From Arthrobacter sp. SLBN-83 (lineage in GTDB: Bacteria; Actinomycetota; Actinomycetes; Actinomycetales; Micrococcaceae), in contig NZ_VFMX01000001.1 in the NCBI RefSeq assembly GCF_006715285.1, forward strand, positions 620,001 to 684,000: a DNA stretch of 64,000 nucleotides. Direction: 5' to 3'. Positions within the stretch are counted from its first letter, which is position 1. Each line of letters begins with the position of its first letter. A program made the position numbers and the translations under genes. The notes below the pieces were generated by a model. That model saw nothing but the letters and a program-made list of their open reading frames with translations, did not search any database and was not told the origin of the DNA. Below are positions 43,409 through 52,299 of this stretch, piece by piece.

Positions 43409-45235
43409 CTAGGAGAGGCGGGCCTTCAGGCCGGCCAGCTCGGACTGCAGCGCCTGAGGCAGGGACTCGCCGAAGTTGGCAAACCATTCCTCGATGGAGG
43501 CCAATTCAGTTGCCCATTCTGCGGGATCCACGTGCACGGCCTCCTCCACCTGCGCGGGGGTCATGTCCAGGCCGTCGAGGTCGATGGCGTCACCCGTGGG
43601 CACGAACCCAATGGGGGTCTCGATGGCCTCCGCCTTGCCCTCGAGGCGCTCGATGGCCCACTTGAGGACGCGGGCGTTGTCGCCGAAGCCGGGCCACGCG
43701 AAGCCGCCCTCGGAGTTGCGGCGGAACCAGTTGACCAGGAAGATCCTGGGCAGCCGCTCCGGGTTGGCCTTGGCGGACAGGTTGACCCAATGGTTGAGGT
43801 AGTCGCCTGCGTCGTAGCCAATGAAGGGCAGCATGGCCATGGGGTCGCGCCGGACCACACCGACAGCCCCGGCGGCGGCGGCGGTGGTCTCGGAGGACAG
43901 GGTGGAGCCCATGAAGATGCCGTTGGACCAGCTGCGGGCCTCGGTGACCAGCGGGATGGTGGTCTTGCGGCGTCCGCCGAACAGGATGGCGGAGAGTTCC
44001 ACGCCGTCGGGGTTGTGGTACTCCTCGGCCACCATGTCGATCTGGTCGATCGGGGTGCAGAAGCGGGAGTTGGGGTGCGCTGCCGGCTTGTCAGAGTCCG
44101 GGGTCCAGGAGTTGCCCTGCCAGTCGGTCAGGTGCGAAGGCACCTCGTCCGTCATGCCCTCCCACCAGACACCGCCGTCGTCGGTCAGTGCCACGTTGGT
44201 GAAGATGCTGTTGCCCTTGGCGATGGCGCGCATGGCGTTGGGGTTGGTGCCCCAGCCGGTGCCCGGCGCAACACCGAAGAGGCCGGCCTCGGGGTTGACG
44301 GCCCGCAGCTCGCCTTCCTTGCCGAACCGCATCCACGTGATGTCGTCACCCAGGGTCTCCACCTTCCAGCCCTTGATGGTGGGATCCAGCAGGGCGAGGT
44401 TGGTCTTGCCGCAGGCCGAGGGGAAGGCTGCCGCAACGTAGTAGGTCTTCTGCTCCGGGGAAGTCAGCTTGAGGATGAGCATGTGCTCGGCCAGCCAGCC
44501 CTCGTCGCGTGCCATGACGGAAGCGATCCGCAGGGCGTAGCACTTCTTGCCCAGCAGCGCGTTGCCGCCGTAGCCCGAACCGAAGGACCAGATGGAGCGC
44601 TCTTCCGGGAAGTGGACAATCCACTTGTCCGGGTTGCACGGCCACGGCACGTCGTCCTGGCCCGGCTCCAGCGGAGCGCCCACGGAGTGCAGCGCCGGCA
44701 CGAAGAAAGCGTTGGTTTCCGTGATGCGGTTCAGCACGTCCGTGCCGATGCGGGCCATGATTCGCATGGAGGCGACAACATAGGCGCTGTCCGTGATCTC
44801 CACGCCGAACTTGGGGTCCTCGGCGTCGAGGTGGCCCATGACGAAGGGGATGACGTACATGGTGCGGCCCCGCATGGAACCGGCGAACAGCCCGCGCAGC
44901 TTGTCCTTCATCTCGCGGGGGTCCATCCAGTTATTGGTGAAGCCGGCGTCGCGCTTGTTTTCGGAGCAGATAAAGGTCTGTTCCTCGACGCGGGCAACGT
45001 CAGCGGGATCCGAGAACGCGGCGAAGGAGTTCGGGAACAGGTCCTGGTTGAGCCGGGTCAGCGTTCCAGCAGCAACAAGCTCGTCGGTGAGACGGGTGTT
45101 TTCCTCTTCGGACCCGTCAACCCAGTAAATGCGGTCCGGCTGCGTAAGCTCAGCAACCTCTTCGACCCATGCCAGCAAGCCGGCATGTGTGGTGGGTGCT
45201 TTCTCAAGCAGCGGCTTCTGCGCCAGATCGCCCAT
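43409..45235 (-). CDS. pckG: phosphoenolpyruvate carboxykinase (GTP)
   Basis: Gluconeogenic enzyme making PEP from oxaloacetate with GTP. The 608-residue protein has the GTP-PEPCK P-loop with catalytic cysteine [13 protein letters not shown], the metal site [10 protein letters not shown], substrate motifs [14 protein letters not shown] and [20 protein letters not shown], and the guanine-binding C-terminal part [12 protein letters not shown] 45235 is chosen because AGGAAGGGA lies 8 bases upstream; an ATG at 45259 is less likely. The leader holds a 12-bp palindrome and a GTGA-N6-TCAC site. Confidence 0.96.
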   Translation of the reverse strand: MGDLAQKPLLEKAPTTHAGLLAWVEEVAELTQPDRIYWVDGSEEENTRLTDELVAAGTLTRLNQDLFPNSFAAFSDPADVARVEEQTFICSENKRDAGFTNNWMDPREMKDKLRGLFAGSMRGRTMYVIPFVMGHLDAEDPKFGVEITDSAYVVASMRIMARIGTDVLNRITETNAFFVPALHSVGAPLEPGQDDVPWPCNPDKWIVHFPEERSIWSFGSGYGGNALLGKKCYALRIASVMARDEGWLAEHMLILKLTSPEQKTYYVAAAFPSACGKTNLALLDPTIKGWKVETLGDDITWMRFGKEGELRAVNPEAGLFGVAPGTGWGTNPNAMRAIAKGNSIFTNVALTDDGGVWWEGMTDEVPSHLTDWQGNSWTPDSDKPAAHPNSRFCTPIDQIDMVAEEYHNPDGVELSAILFGGRRKTTIPLVTEARSWSNGIFMGSTLSSETTAAAAGAVGVVRRDPMAMLPFIGYDAGDYLNHWVNLSAKANPERLPRIFLVNWFRRNSEGGFAWPGFGDNARVLKWAIERLEGKAEAIETPIGFVPTGDAIDLDGLDMTPAQVEEAVHVDPAEWATELASIEEWFANFGESLPQALQSELAGLKARLS

Positions 45236-45278
45236 TGCAGTTCCCTTCCTCGGGTTCATCGGTGTGAGCTAAATGCTA

Positions 45279-45290
45279 TGGTCCGGACCA
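45279..45290. promoter_or_regulatory. 12-bp palindrome in the pckG leader
   Basis: TGGTCCGGACCA is a perfect palindrome about 44 bp upstream of the pckG ATG. Its TGGT...ACCA ends resemble FadR-type GntR regulator sites; the binding protein is unknown. Confidence 0.4.
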
Positions 45291-45382
45291 GTGGAGTTTT
45301 TGGGGAGCTTGACTGACATCTGCGGTCACCGAAAGTGAATTCCGCGGAAAATCAAGGAATTGTTGCCGGGAAAACGCCGATT

Positions 45383-45400
45383 AAGTGACGAAGGTCACCT
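45383..45400. promoter_or_regulatory. candidate CRP/GlxR-type site upstream of pckG
   Basis: GTGA (45385-45388), six bases, then TCAC (45395-45398) gives the core of the TGTGA-N6-TCACA consensus. It sits about 150 bp upstream of pckG, between pckG and tRNA-Arg. Cyclic-AMP type control of gluconeogenesis is plausible but unproven. Confidence 0.45.
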
Positions 45401-45511
45401 ATACCGGTCTAGTTACCGAGATTACATGCGCTTCGATTTGGCATCAGGGCCCTGCTCGCGTAAAGTAATTCGAGGTTCAGGGAGAGCGGTTCTTCTCCCG
45501 GGACACGGAAT

Positions 45512-45588
<77 letters not shown>

Positions 45589-45590
45589 AC

Positions 45591-45626
45591 AAGGTCCGCA
45601 CCGGCTCGCCGGTGCGGACCTTTTTT
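45591..45626 (+). terminator. intrinsic terminator after tRNA-Arg
   Basis: A 14-bp stem (45591-45604 with 45609-45622) with loop CTCG runs into six T residues. Confidence 0.92.
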
Positions 45627-45664
45627 GTGCTGTCAGCCTGGCCATCCCCCGCTAGGCTTTGCAC

Positions 45665-47119
45665 ATGATGCCCGAGGCCGCTGAGCGCGAATTTGATGTT
45701 GTTGTTATCGGCGCAGGCGCCGTGGGGGAAAACGCGGCTGGCCGCGTCGTAGAGGACGGGCTCACGGCCGTGCTCGTGGAAGCGGAACTGGTGGGCGGCG
45801 AATGCTCCTACTGGGCGTGCATGCCATCAAAGGCCCTGCTTCGCCCCGGCACCGCACTGCATGGAGCGCAGACTACCCCTGGCGCCAAGGAAGCGGTGAC
45901 CCGGACCATGGATGCCGCTGCCGTCCTGGAACGCAGGAACTACTTCACCTCCAACTGGCAGGATGACAGCCAGGTTTCATGGGTAAAGGACACCGGCATC
46001 GAGTTGGTGCGCGGCCACGGGTGGCTCACGGGACCGAAGACGGTGGAAGTGGCCGGCCTGGACGGGACGCAACACCTGCTGCGGGCGCGGCATGCCGTGG
46101 TGCTGGCCACCGGCTCAGCCCCCAACACCCCGCCGATCGAAGGCCTGCAGGATGTGCAGGTATGGGGAACACGTGAGGCGACCTCGGCAAGCGAGGTGCC
46201 CGACCGGCTGACAGTACTGGGCGGCGGCGTCGCCGGGACCGAGCTGGCCCAGGCCTTCGCGCGGCTGGGCTCCAGCGTCACGCTGGTGGCGCGCAGCGGA
46301 TTGCTGGGCAGCTTTCCAACAGAGGCCTCGGAGCTGGTGGCGGCGGGGCTGCGGGCCGACGGCGTGGAACTTCGACTGCATACTGCCACGGAACGGATCA
46401 GCGGGAACGATGACGGCACCATTACCGTCAGCTTGGGCGACGGATCCACAGTCACGTCGGAGAAGGTCCTGGTTTCCACCGGCAGGCACCCTGCGCTGGA
46501 GGGCCTTGGCCTGGAAAACGTCGGCTTTGAGCCGGACGAACAGGGGCACTTGTCCCTGACGGCGGACATGTCCGGCCTGGTCCAGCAAACACCCGGGGAC
46601 GAGCCCTGGCTCTACGCCGTTGGGGACGCGGCCGGCAAGAACCTCTTCACCCACCAGGGCAAGTACGAGGCACGCGCCACCGGCGCTGCCATCGCAGCCC
46701 GCGCCAAAGGCGAACTTAAGGGCTCGCCCGGCGACTGGAGCCGGTACGCCCAGACAGCCAACCAACATGCCGTGCCCAGCGTGGTCTTCACCGACCCGGA
46801 GCTGGCCAGCGTCGGACGCACCCTGCCGGCGGCCCGCAAGGAAGGCTACAACGCATCCTCGGTGGAACTGCCCATCCAGGTGGCAGGGTCCTCGCTGCAC
46901 TCGGAGAACTACGAAGGCTGGGCTCAGTTGGTGGTTGACGAGGACCGCAAGGTCCTGCTGGGCGCCACCTTTGCGGGCCCGGACGTGGCCGAACTGCTCC
47001 ACGCGGCCACCATCGCAGTGGTGGGCGAGGTGCCGCTGGACCGGCTCTGGCATGCGGTCCCTTCCTACCCCACCATCAGCGAGGTGTGGCTCCGCCTGCT
47101 GGAAAAGTATGGCCTCTGA
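45665..47119 (+). CDS. pyridine nucleotide-disulfide oxidoreductase (dihydrolipoamide dehydrogenase-like)
   Basis: A 484-residue flavoprotein. The FAD motif VVIGAGAVGENAAGRV opens it. The redox-active pair is a C-x4-C in GGECSYWACMPSKALL, differing from the Lpd consensus GGTCLNVGCIPSK in the residues between the cysteines. NAD(P)-binding LGGGVAGTELAQAFARLGS and FAD-binding YAVGDAAGKNLFTHQGKYEARA follow. The C-terminal catalytic region is HAVPSYPTISEVW. It lies alone, so it is more likely a stand-alone disulfide or quinone reductase than the E3 of a 2-oxoacid complex. ATG 45665 is taken. Confidence 0.88.
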   Translation: MMPEAAEREFDVVVIGAGAVGENAAGRVVEDGLTAVLVEAELVGGECSYWACMPSKALLRPGTALHGAQTTPGAKEAVTRTMDAAAVLERRNYFTSNWQDDSQVSWVKDTGIELVRGHGWLTGPKTVEVAGLDGTQHLLRARHAVVLATGSAPNTPPIEGLQDVQVWGTREATSASEVPDRLTVLGGGVAGTELAQAFARLGSSVTLVARSGLLGSFPTEASELVAAGLRADGVELRLHTATERISGNDDGTITVSLGDGSTVTSEKVLVSTGRHPALEGLGLENVGFEPDEQGHLSLTADMSGLVQQTPGDEPWLYAVGDAAGKNLFTHQGKYEARATGAAIAARAKGELKGSPGDWSRYAQTANQHAVPSVVFTDPELASVGRTLPAARKEGYNASSVELPIQVAGSSLHSENYEGWAQLVVDEDRKVLLGATFAGPDVAELLHAATIAVVGEVPLDRLWHAVPSYPTISEVWLRLLEKYGL

Positions 47120-47128
47120 TTCCTATTT

Positions 47129-47146
47129 GAACTGACCGGTCAGTTC
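47129..47146. promoter_or_regulatory. 18-bp perfect palindrome, candidate TetR operator
   Basis: GAACTGACCGGTCAGTTC is a perfect palindrome 41 bp upstream of the operon that ends in a TetR-family gene. It overlaps a possible -35 (CTGACC, 47132-47137) of a promoter with -10 TTGATA (47155-47160) at 17-bp spacing. Confidence 0.8.
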
Positions 47147-47186
47147 GGTTAGCCTTGATACAGACTTCTTCTGCGAAAGGCAAGCC

Positions 47187-47975
47187 TTGCTCTCAGCACG
47201 CCAGCTCCATGCCAAAGGACGCCGGGACCCGCTGCTTCCGCCCACCTCGCTGGCGGTCGCCCGCGGTGAGCTCCTGCTTGTCACCGGCGAGCGCCAGGAC
47301 CAGCGGACCGCACTGTCCCTCCTGCTCAGCGGCCGGATGAAGGCCACGGGCGGAGACGTCAGCTGGGACAACAGCCCGCGGACCAAGCAGCTGCGGCTGG
47401 CAGCGGCCCTGGTGGACTCCCCCGGCGTGAACGAGCCCGAGGAACACCTCAGCGTCCGCGACCTGGTAACCGAGGACCTTGCCCTGATACCCCGCCGCTA
47501 CCGGGGGGCGTTGCTCAGCGGGCCGTGGCTGAAGGTCAACCGGTTCGAGGACATCGCGGACCTGTGGACCGAGCAGTTGGAACCTCGGCGGCGGCTTGAG
47601 CTGCTGACGGCGCTGGCCCTTGCAAACCCGCGCACCGACCTGCTGGTGGTGGACTCCCCGGACCGCCACAGTGCAGACGGGCTCACCTGGCTGCCGCGCC
47701 TCCAGGAGTTGGCGTACGACGCCGGGCGGCCGCTCGCCGTCGTGGCGGCCGTCAGCGCCGTCCCCGCCTGGTGGGACGGCCCGGTTGCCGTAATCGGCAA
47801 TGACGTGCCCCAGCCTGCCCCTGCCAGTCCTGCCGACGGCTCCAGCCCGCTCGACGAAGCCCACGCTGACGACGCCACGGCCTCCCCCGGCACCCATGCC
47901 GGCAAGCATTCCGCCGAAGCCGGGCAGGACCCGGAACCAACCCAAACCACACTCGAAACCGAGGTTGCCAAGTGA
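47187..47975 (+). CDS. ABC ATPase-like protein lacking catalytic motifs, partner of YhgE/Pip
   Basis: A 262-residue protein. It keeps the layout of an ABC ATPase (LAVARGELLLVTGERQ at the Walker A position, then RRRLELLTALALANPRTDLLVVDSPD at the signature/Walker B position). But the P-loop GxGKST is replaced by GERQDQRTAL, the LSGGQ signature by LEPRRR, and the catalytic Glu after Walker B by Ser. It is therefore unlikely to hydrolyse ATP. The C-terminal 60 residues are a Pro/Ala/Glu-rich linker. TTG start at 47187 with AAAGG upstream; the stop overlaps the YhgE start (GTGA). It probably associates with that membrane protein. Confidence 0.75.
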   Translation: MLSARQLHAKGRRDPLLPPTSLAVARGELLLVTGERQDQRTALSLLLSGRMKATGGDVSWDNSPRTKQLRLAAALVDSPGVNEPEEHLSVRDLVTEDLALIPRRYRGALLSGPWLKVNRFEDIADLWTEQLEPRRRLELLTALALANPRTDLLVVDSPDRHSADGLTWLPRLQELAYDAGRPLAVVAAVSAVPAWWDGPVAVIGNDVPQPAPASPADGSSPLDEAHADDATASPGTHAGKHSAEAGQDPEPTQTTLETEVAK

Positions 47976-50008
47976 CTGTCCTGCGGCTGGCCCGCTCCGA
48001 ACTGAAGCGCATGACCGGCGGACTGCTGCCCAAGCTGACCATCCTGGCCCTGGCCATGGTCCCGCTGCTTTACGGCGCGGTCTACCTCTACGCCAACTGG
48101 GATCCCTACGGGCACCTCAACAACCTGGACGCAGCCCTGGTGGTGGAGGATTCCGGCGCCACAGCTGCGGACGGCACCCGGCTGGAGGCCGGCGCCAAGG
48201 TGGCGGACAGCCTGGTGGAAGGCAACGTGTTCCACTGGATTCCGGTGGACAACTCCGCGGAGGCCGATGCGGGCGTCAGGAGCGGTCAGTACGCCTTTGC
48301 ACTTCGGATCCCGAAGGACTTTTCCGCCAACCTGGTGTCCCCGGGCAGCTTCGACTCCGCCAGCCAGGCGATGCTGAACGTCACCACCAACGATGCAAAC
48401 AATTACCTCCTCAGCACCATCGTGGACAAGCTGACCACTGCCGTGCACTCCACTGTGGCCAAGGAGGTGGGTGAGGAGACCGCCAACCAGTTGCTGACAG
48501 GTTTCGGCACCATCCACTCCAAGATGGTCCAGGCCGCGGACGGCGCCTCCCAGCTGGCCGACGGCGTGGCCACCCTCAGGGATGGAACGGTCACCCTCCA
48601 CGAAGGGACATCGGCGTTGAGCAGTGGCGCGGACCAGTTGTACGCCGGCCAATTGAAGCTGCGGGACGGCGCCAGCCAGCTGACCGACGGCGCGGGGCAA
48701 CTGAGCAGCGGCCTGGCAGTCCTCAAGGACAAGACAGCCACCCTGCCCGCAGACACGCAAAGGCTGGCCTCCGGAGCTGCCCAGGTCGCTGCCGGAAACG
48801 CCCAGCTCAACGCCAAGGTCCAGGACGTGGCCGCCCAGCTGGACGCCGCGGACCAAGGCCTCCGCGCACGCGTGGTGGAGTCCAACAGCAGGCTGGTGAC
48901 CGCCGGCGTCCTGACCCAGGACCAGGCCAACAAAGTCCTGGCAGACTTCGACGCGGCAGCGGCTTCCAGCCCGGTGGCAACGGCCAAGAGCAAAATCCAG
49001 GCAGACGCGGCCCAGGTCCAGCAGCTTGCCGACGGTTCCCAGGCGGTCAGCACGGGCGCCGCCCAGCTGGCGGCGGGCATGCCGGCACTCACGGACGCCA
49101 TCGGGCAGGCCTCGGCAGGGGCTGACCAGCTGCACAACGGCGCCGCAGCGCTGGCAGCCGGCGAGCAGTCCGCCGTCGACGGTGCCGCTGGCCTTGCCGA
49201 TGGAGCACACAAAGTGGACGCCGGCGCCGCCCAGGTTTCCGATGGTGCGGCGCAGGCAGCCACCGGCTCACGGACGCTGGCTGACGAGATCGGAAAGGGC
49301 GCCGGACAGGTCCCCAACCCCGATGACGCCCAGAAGAACAACCTGTCCCAGGTGATGGCCGATCCCGTAGCGGTCAGCAACGTCTCCCAGGCCAAGGCCG
49401 GGTCTTACGGCGCCGGCCTGGCACCGTTTTTCCTCACGCTGGCCATGTGGATCGGAATCTTCATGCTGGTCCAGGCCATGCGTCCCATCACGCAGCGGGC
49501 ACTCGCCTCCAACGCGCCGTCGTGGAAGATCGCGCTGGGCGGCTGGCTGCCCTTCTTCCTGGTCTCCGTGGTGCAGGCTTCCCTGCTGACCCTGGTGGCG
49601 GACGTGGCACTGGGGCTCAATCCAGCCCATCCGGTCCTGATGTGGCTGCTGATGCTGGCCGCCGCCATGGCGTTCAGCGCCCTTATCCAGGGCATCGTGG
49701 CTCTGCTGGGCTCCCCCGGCAAGCTGGTGGTGCTCATCCTCCTGGTCCTGCAGCTGGTGTCGTCCGGCGGCACATTCCCGTGGCAGACCACCCCGCAGCC
49801 GCTGCACGTGGTGCACCAGGTCCTGCCCATGGGATACGTGGTGACCGGCATGCGGCACCTGATCTACGGCGGCGACCTGTCCATGATCCTCCCCACCCTG
49901 GCGGGACTGGTGGGCTACACCCTGCTGGGCGCGGCCCTGTCCACGCTCGCGGTACGCAAGAACAAATACTGGACGCTTAAGACGCTGAAACCGGAGATCG
50001 CAGTATGA
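47972..50008 (+). CDS. YhgE/Pip family membrane protein
   Basis: A 678-residue protein. One TM lies near the N-terminus (TILALAMVPLLYGAVYLYANW, about 24-44), then a large extracytoplasmic region (about 50-480) packed with heptad-like GAxQLxDG repeats (GASQLADGVATL, GADQLYAGQLKL, GAAQVSDGAAQA), and five to six C-terminal TMs (about 480-660) with an ABC-2 permease fold. This is the YhgE/Pip (phage infection protein) plan. Function in actinobacteria is unclear: export of a polymer or peptide is usually assumed. Coupled by overlaps to the ATPase-like gene before it and to tetR after it. Confidence 0.92.
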   Translation: MTVLRLARSELKRMTGGLLPKLTILALAMVPLLYGAVYLYANWDPYGHLNNLDAALVVEDSGATAADGTRLEAGAKVADSLVEGNVFHWIPVDNSAEADAGVRSGQYAFALRIPKDFSANLVSPGSFDSASQAMLNVTTNDANNYLLSTIVDKLTTAVHSTVAKEVGEETANQLLTGFGTIHSKMVQAADGASQLADGVATLRDGTVTLHEGTSALSSGADQLYAGQLKLRDGASQLTDGAGQLSSGLAVLKDKTATLPADTQRLASGAAQVAAGNAQLNAKVQDVAAQLDAADQGLRARVVESNSRLVTAGVLTQDQANKVLADFDAAAASSPVATAKSKIQADAAQVQQLADGSQAVSTGAAQLAAGMPALTDAIGQASAGADQLHNGAAALAAGEQSAVDGAAGLADGAHKVDAGAAQVSDGAAQAATGSRTLADEIGKGAGQVPNPDDAQKNNLSQVMADPVAVSNVSQAKAGSYGAGLAPFFLTLAMWIGIFMLVQAMRPITQRALASNAPSWKIALGGWLPFFLVSVVQASLLTLVADVALGLNPAHPVLMWLLMLAAAMAFSALIQGIVALLGSPGKLVVLILLVLQLVSSGGTFPWQTTPQPLHVVHQVLPMGYVVTGMRHLIYGGDLSMILPTLAGLVGYTLLGAALSTLAVRKNKYWTLKTLKPEIAV

Positions 50009-50652
50009 CCACTGAACCCACGACCGGTGGCAAGAGCCTCCGCCCGGCCAGGACCAACGCCACCCGCCAGAAGCTCTTCGATGCCTCCATGGAACTGATC
50101 GGCGAGCGTGGGGCGGCCAGCGTCACGGTCGATGAGATCGCGGCATCCGCGGGGGTTTCCAAGGGCACCGTGTACTACAACTTCGGCAGCAAGTCCGAGC
50201 TGATCGCGCAGCTCCTGCGGCACGGCGTGGACATCCTCAAGGCGAGGCTCCTCGAGGCCGCCGACGCCGAAGGAGCAGGCAGCGACCCACTGCTGGCCAT
50301 GGAGGCGATGATCGGGCAGGCCATGGATTTCATGGCGGAGTACCCGTCCTTCGCCCGCCTCTGGGTAAGTGAAAACTGGCGGATCCCCAGCGAGTGGCAA
50401 GGCACCTTTTCCGTCCTGCGTGCGGAGCTCCTGGACGTCATCGGCCAGGCCGTGGAGAAGGTGGCCGAGGCTTACCCTGTGGATGATTCGGTGTCCCGGG
50501 GCAGCCTGGAGACCGCCATCTTCGGCGCCTGCTTTGTGGTGGGCCTGGACCGGCAGACGTACAACCCCGAGCGCACCCGTGACCAAAGTGTTGCAGCAAT
50601 CATGGCCATCATGCGCGGCTACGTGCTGAAGGGGCCTGCTCCTCGGGAATGA
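50005..50652 (+). CDS. TetR/AcrR family transcriptional regulator
   Basis: A 215-residue repressor. The helix-turn-helix is ASVTVDEIAASAGVSKGTVYYNFGSKSELIAQLL (about residues 38-71), strongly TetR-like. The ligand-binding part contains a patch FMAEYPSFARLWVSENWR. Overlap ATGA (50005-50008) with the YhgE gene means it is expressed with its presumed targets. It probably binds the palindrome at 47129-47146 at the head of this operon. Confidence 0.92.
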   Translation: MTTEPTTGGKSLRPARTNATRQKLFDASMELIGERGAASVTVDEIAASAGVSKGTVYYNFGSKSELIAQLLRHGVDILKARLLEAADAEGAGSDPLLAMEAMIGQAMDFMAEYPSFARLWVSENWRIPSEWQGTFSVLRAELLDVIGQAVEKVAEAYPVDDSVSRGSLETAIFGACFVVGLDRQTYNPERTRDQSVAAIMAIMRGYVLKGPAPRE

Positions 50653-51350
50653 TGGAGCACATGCGCCATACGGGAAAGAGCGGAAAGTTTGCGGTGATCT
50701 GCGGCGTGGTCGCTGCCGGGCTGCTGGTGCTCACCGCGATGACCCTTGCTGAGCCGGTGTTCGTCGCATTCCTGGGTGTCCTGGCGCTGGCCTACCTTGC
50801 CGCGCTGGCCGAGATCCTGCTGCGACGGCGCCGCTTTGCCCTACTGGCCGCAGGTGCCGGGACTGCCCTCGCCCTCGGCTTCTCCCTGGCATTCCTCAGC
50901 ACCTGGGAGCTGGCGTTCGACGGCCAATCCTCCTTCCTGGGCACCCCGCTCCCCACCCGCGACCCCGACAACTACTTCATCGGCGCTGCCGGCGCCCTTG
51001 TGGCCACCTTCGGAGTCCTCTTCCTGGGAGCCTTATGGCCGGGCAAGGCGCGAACGACCGCCGCGCGCAGGCCTTCACCCGCAGGGCGAGTGGCTTCTCC
51101 TGCAGCACGCGCCGTGGCCAGGGGAACCGCCCACGGCCAGGGCAGGTCAGCGGCTCAGCGTCCGCGCCCACAGGCCGCCCCGCGCAGCGCGGCTCCGCGC
51201 AGCGGTACCCAGGCAGCCACCCCTCAGCGGCCCTCCGCTTCACGTACCCCGGCCGGTGGGCCCGCGGCAGCTGCCAAGCGTCCGTCGTCGGCATCCCCTG
51301 CCGCCAGGCCCGCACCCAGGTCCGGCAGCGGCTCCGCCTCCCGCCGTTGA
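50649..51350 (+). CDS. membrane protein with long basic low-complexity tail
   Basis: A 233-residue protein. Four hydrophobic segments occupy residues about 15-130 (VICGVVAAGLLVLTAM, VFVAFLGVLALAYLAALAEILL, FALLAAGAGTALALGFSLAFL, YFIGAAGALVATFGVLFLGALW). The last 100 residues are a disordered, strongly basic Ala/Pro/Arg/Ser tail. ATG 50649 overlaps the tetR stop. The tail's 3' end overlaps the convergent EamA gene by 127 bp. Function unknown; a tail of this kind could bind nucleic acid or acidic lipid, which is inference. Confidence 0.75.
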   Translation: MMEHMRHTGKSGKFAVICGVVAAGLLVLTAMTLAEPVFVAFLGVLALAYLAALAEILLRRRRFALLAAGAGTALALGFSLAFLSTWELAFDGQSSFLGTPLPTRDPDNYFIGAAGALVATFGVLFLGALWPGKARTTAARRPSPAGRVASPAARAVARGTAHGQGRSAAQRPRPQAAPRSAAPRSGTQAATPQRPSASRTPAGGPAAAAKRPSSASPAARPAPRSGSGSASRR

Positions 51351-52225
51351 GGCCGGACGCCCGCACTGCCCAGCACCGCCGTCGCCACGCCACCCAGCAG
51401 GAGCAGTCCGCCCGCCATTTCCGTGGGCGACGGCACCTCTGCGAGGACCAGCCAGGCAGCGCTCATGCCCACCACCGGGACCAGCAGGGTGAAGGGGACA
51501 ACGGCCGACGACGGGTGGCTGGCAAGGAGCCGGTTCCAGATTCCGTAGCCCACCAGTGATGCGAAAACTGCGGTGTAGAGCGCGCTGAGCATGGTCGGTG
51601 CCTGGAGGGTGGACAGCGACTGCCACACGGTGTCCGGCCCGTCCAACAGGACGGACAGAGCGCCCAGCGGGAGTGGAACCACGGCGCCGGACCAGACCAC
51701 CAGCCCGAGGCCCGAGGCTGCTTTGGCCTTGCGGACGATGACATTTCCAGCCGCCCATGACAGGGCTGCGGCCAGGACGATGACCAGCGGCAGGAGCGGG
51801 GCCACGGCGCTGCGCCCCACCGCCACGAGCGCGAGGCCGGCGACGCCGAGCACCACTCCAGCCAACTGCCGCCGGCTGGGACGTTCGCCCAGGAAGGCGG
51901 CAGCTAGGAGGACGGTCAGCAGCACCTGCGCCTGCAGGACCAGGGACGCGAGCCCTGCGGGCATGCCCAGCGCCATGGCCAGGTAGAGAAGGCCAAACTG
52001 GCCGGCGCTCATGAAGAGTCCGACGCCGATGATGGCCTTCCAGCTGACGTCCGGCTTCCTGACGAAGAAGATCCACGGGACGACCACCAGGACGAAGCGC
52101 ATGGCAACGAACAGCAGCGGCGGGAAGTCCTGCCCGCCAGCGTGCAGCCCGAGGTCAATGGCAACGAAGTTCAGGCCCCACAGCAGGGCCACGAGGACGG
52201 CAAGGAGGGAGTCTCGCAGGTTCAC
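51224..52225 (-). CDS. EamA/DMT family transporter (RhaT/YdcZ-like)
   Basis: A 333-residue transporter with ten hydrophobic segments arranged as two EamA repeats (first LLAVLVALLWGLNFVAIDLGL, second starting LLPLVIVLAAALSWAAGNVIV). Family landmarks are LWGLNF, FVAMRFVLV, the helix-4 Gly/Ala stretch and ERPSRRQLAGVVLGVAGLALV. These export amino acids or metabolites. GTG 52225 lies next to GGAGG; the upstream ATG 52258 is less likely. The last 40 residues are hydrophilic. It diverges from a LysR gene, which probably controls it. Confidence 0.9.
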   Translation of the reverse strand: MNLRDSLLAVLVALLWGLNFVAIDLGLHAGGQDFPPLLFVAMRFVLVVVPWIFFVRKPDVSWKAIIGVGLFMSAGQFGLLYLAMALGMPAGLASLVLQAQVLLTVLLAAAFLGERPSRRQLAGVVLGVAGLALVAVGRSAVAPLLPLVIVLAAALSWAAGNVIVRKAKAASGLGLVVWSGAVVPLPLGALSVLLDGPDTVWQSLSTLQAPTMLSALYTAVFASLVGYGIWNRLLASHPSSAVVPFTLLVPVVGMSAAWLVLAEVPSPTEMAGGLLLLGGVATAVLGSAGVRPQRREAEPLPDLGAGLAAGDADDGRLAAAAGPPAGVREAEGR

Positions 52226-52249
52226 GCCTCCACTGTCGCAGAGCAGCGG

Positions 52250-52299
52250 ATGAAGCACCAGCGCTCATTTATGCACTGGATCATGTACCTTTGCTTCAT
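52250..52299. promoter_or_regulatory. shared LysR/EamA divergent control region
   Basis: ATGAAGC (52250-52256) and GCTTCAT (52293-52299) form a 7-bp inverted repeat with a 36-bp centre, in the 72 bp between the two divergent starts. LysR proteins usually act on such divergent regions. The right arm overlaps the LysR ATG. Confidence 0.35.

Noticed and set aside
43274..45316. A 680-residue plus-strand frame opposite pckG.
   Set aside because: It mirrors the pckG codons (high-GC third-position effect), has no domain pattern, and pckG is unmistakable.
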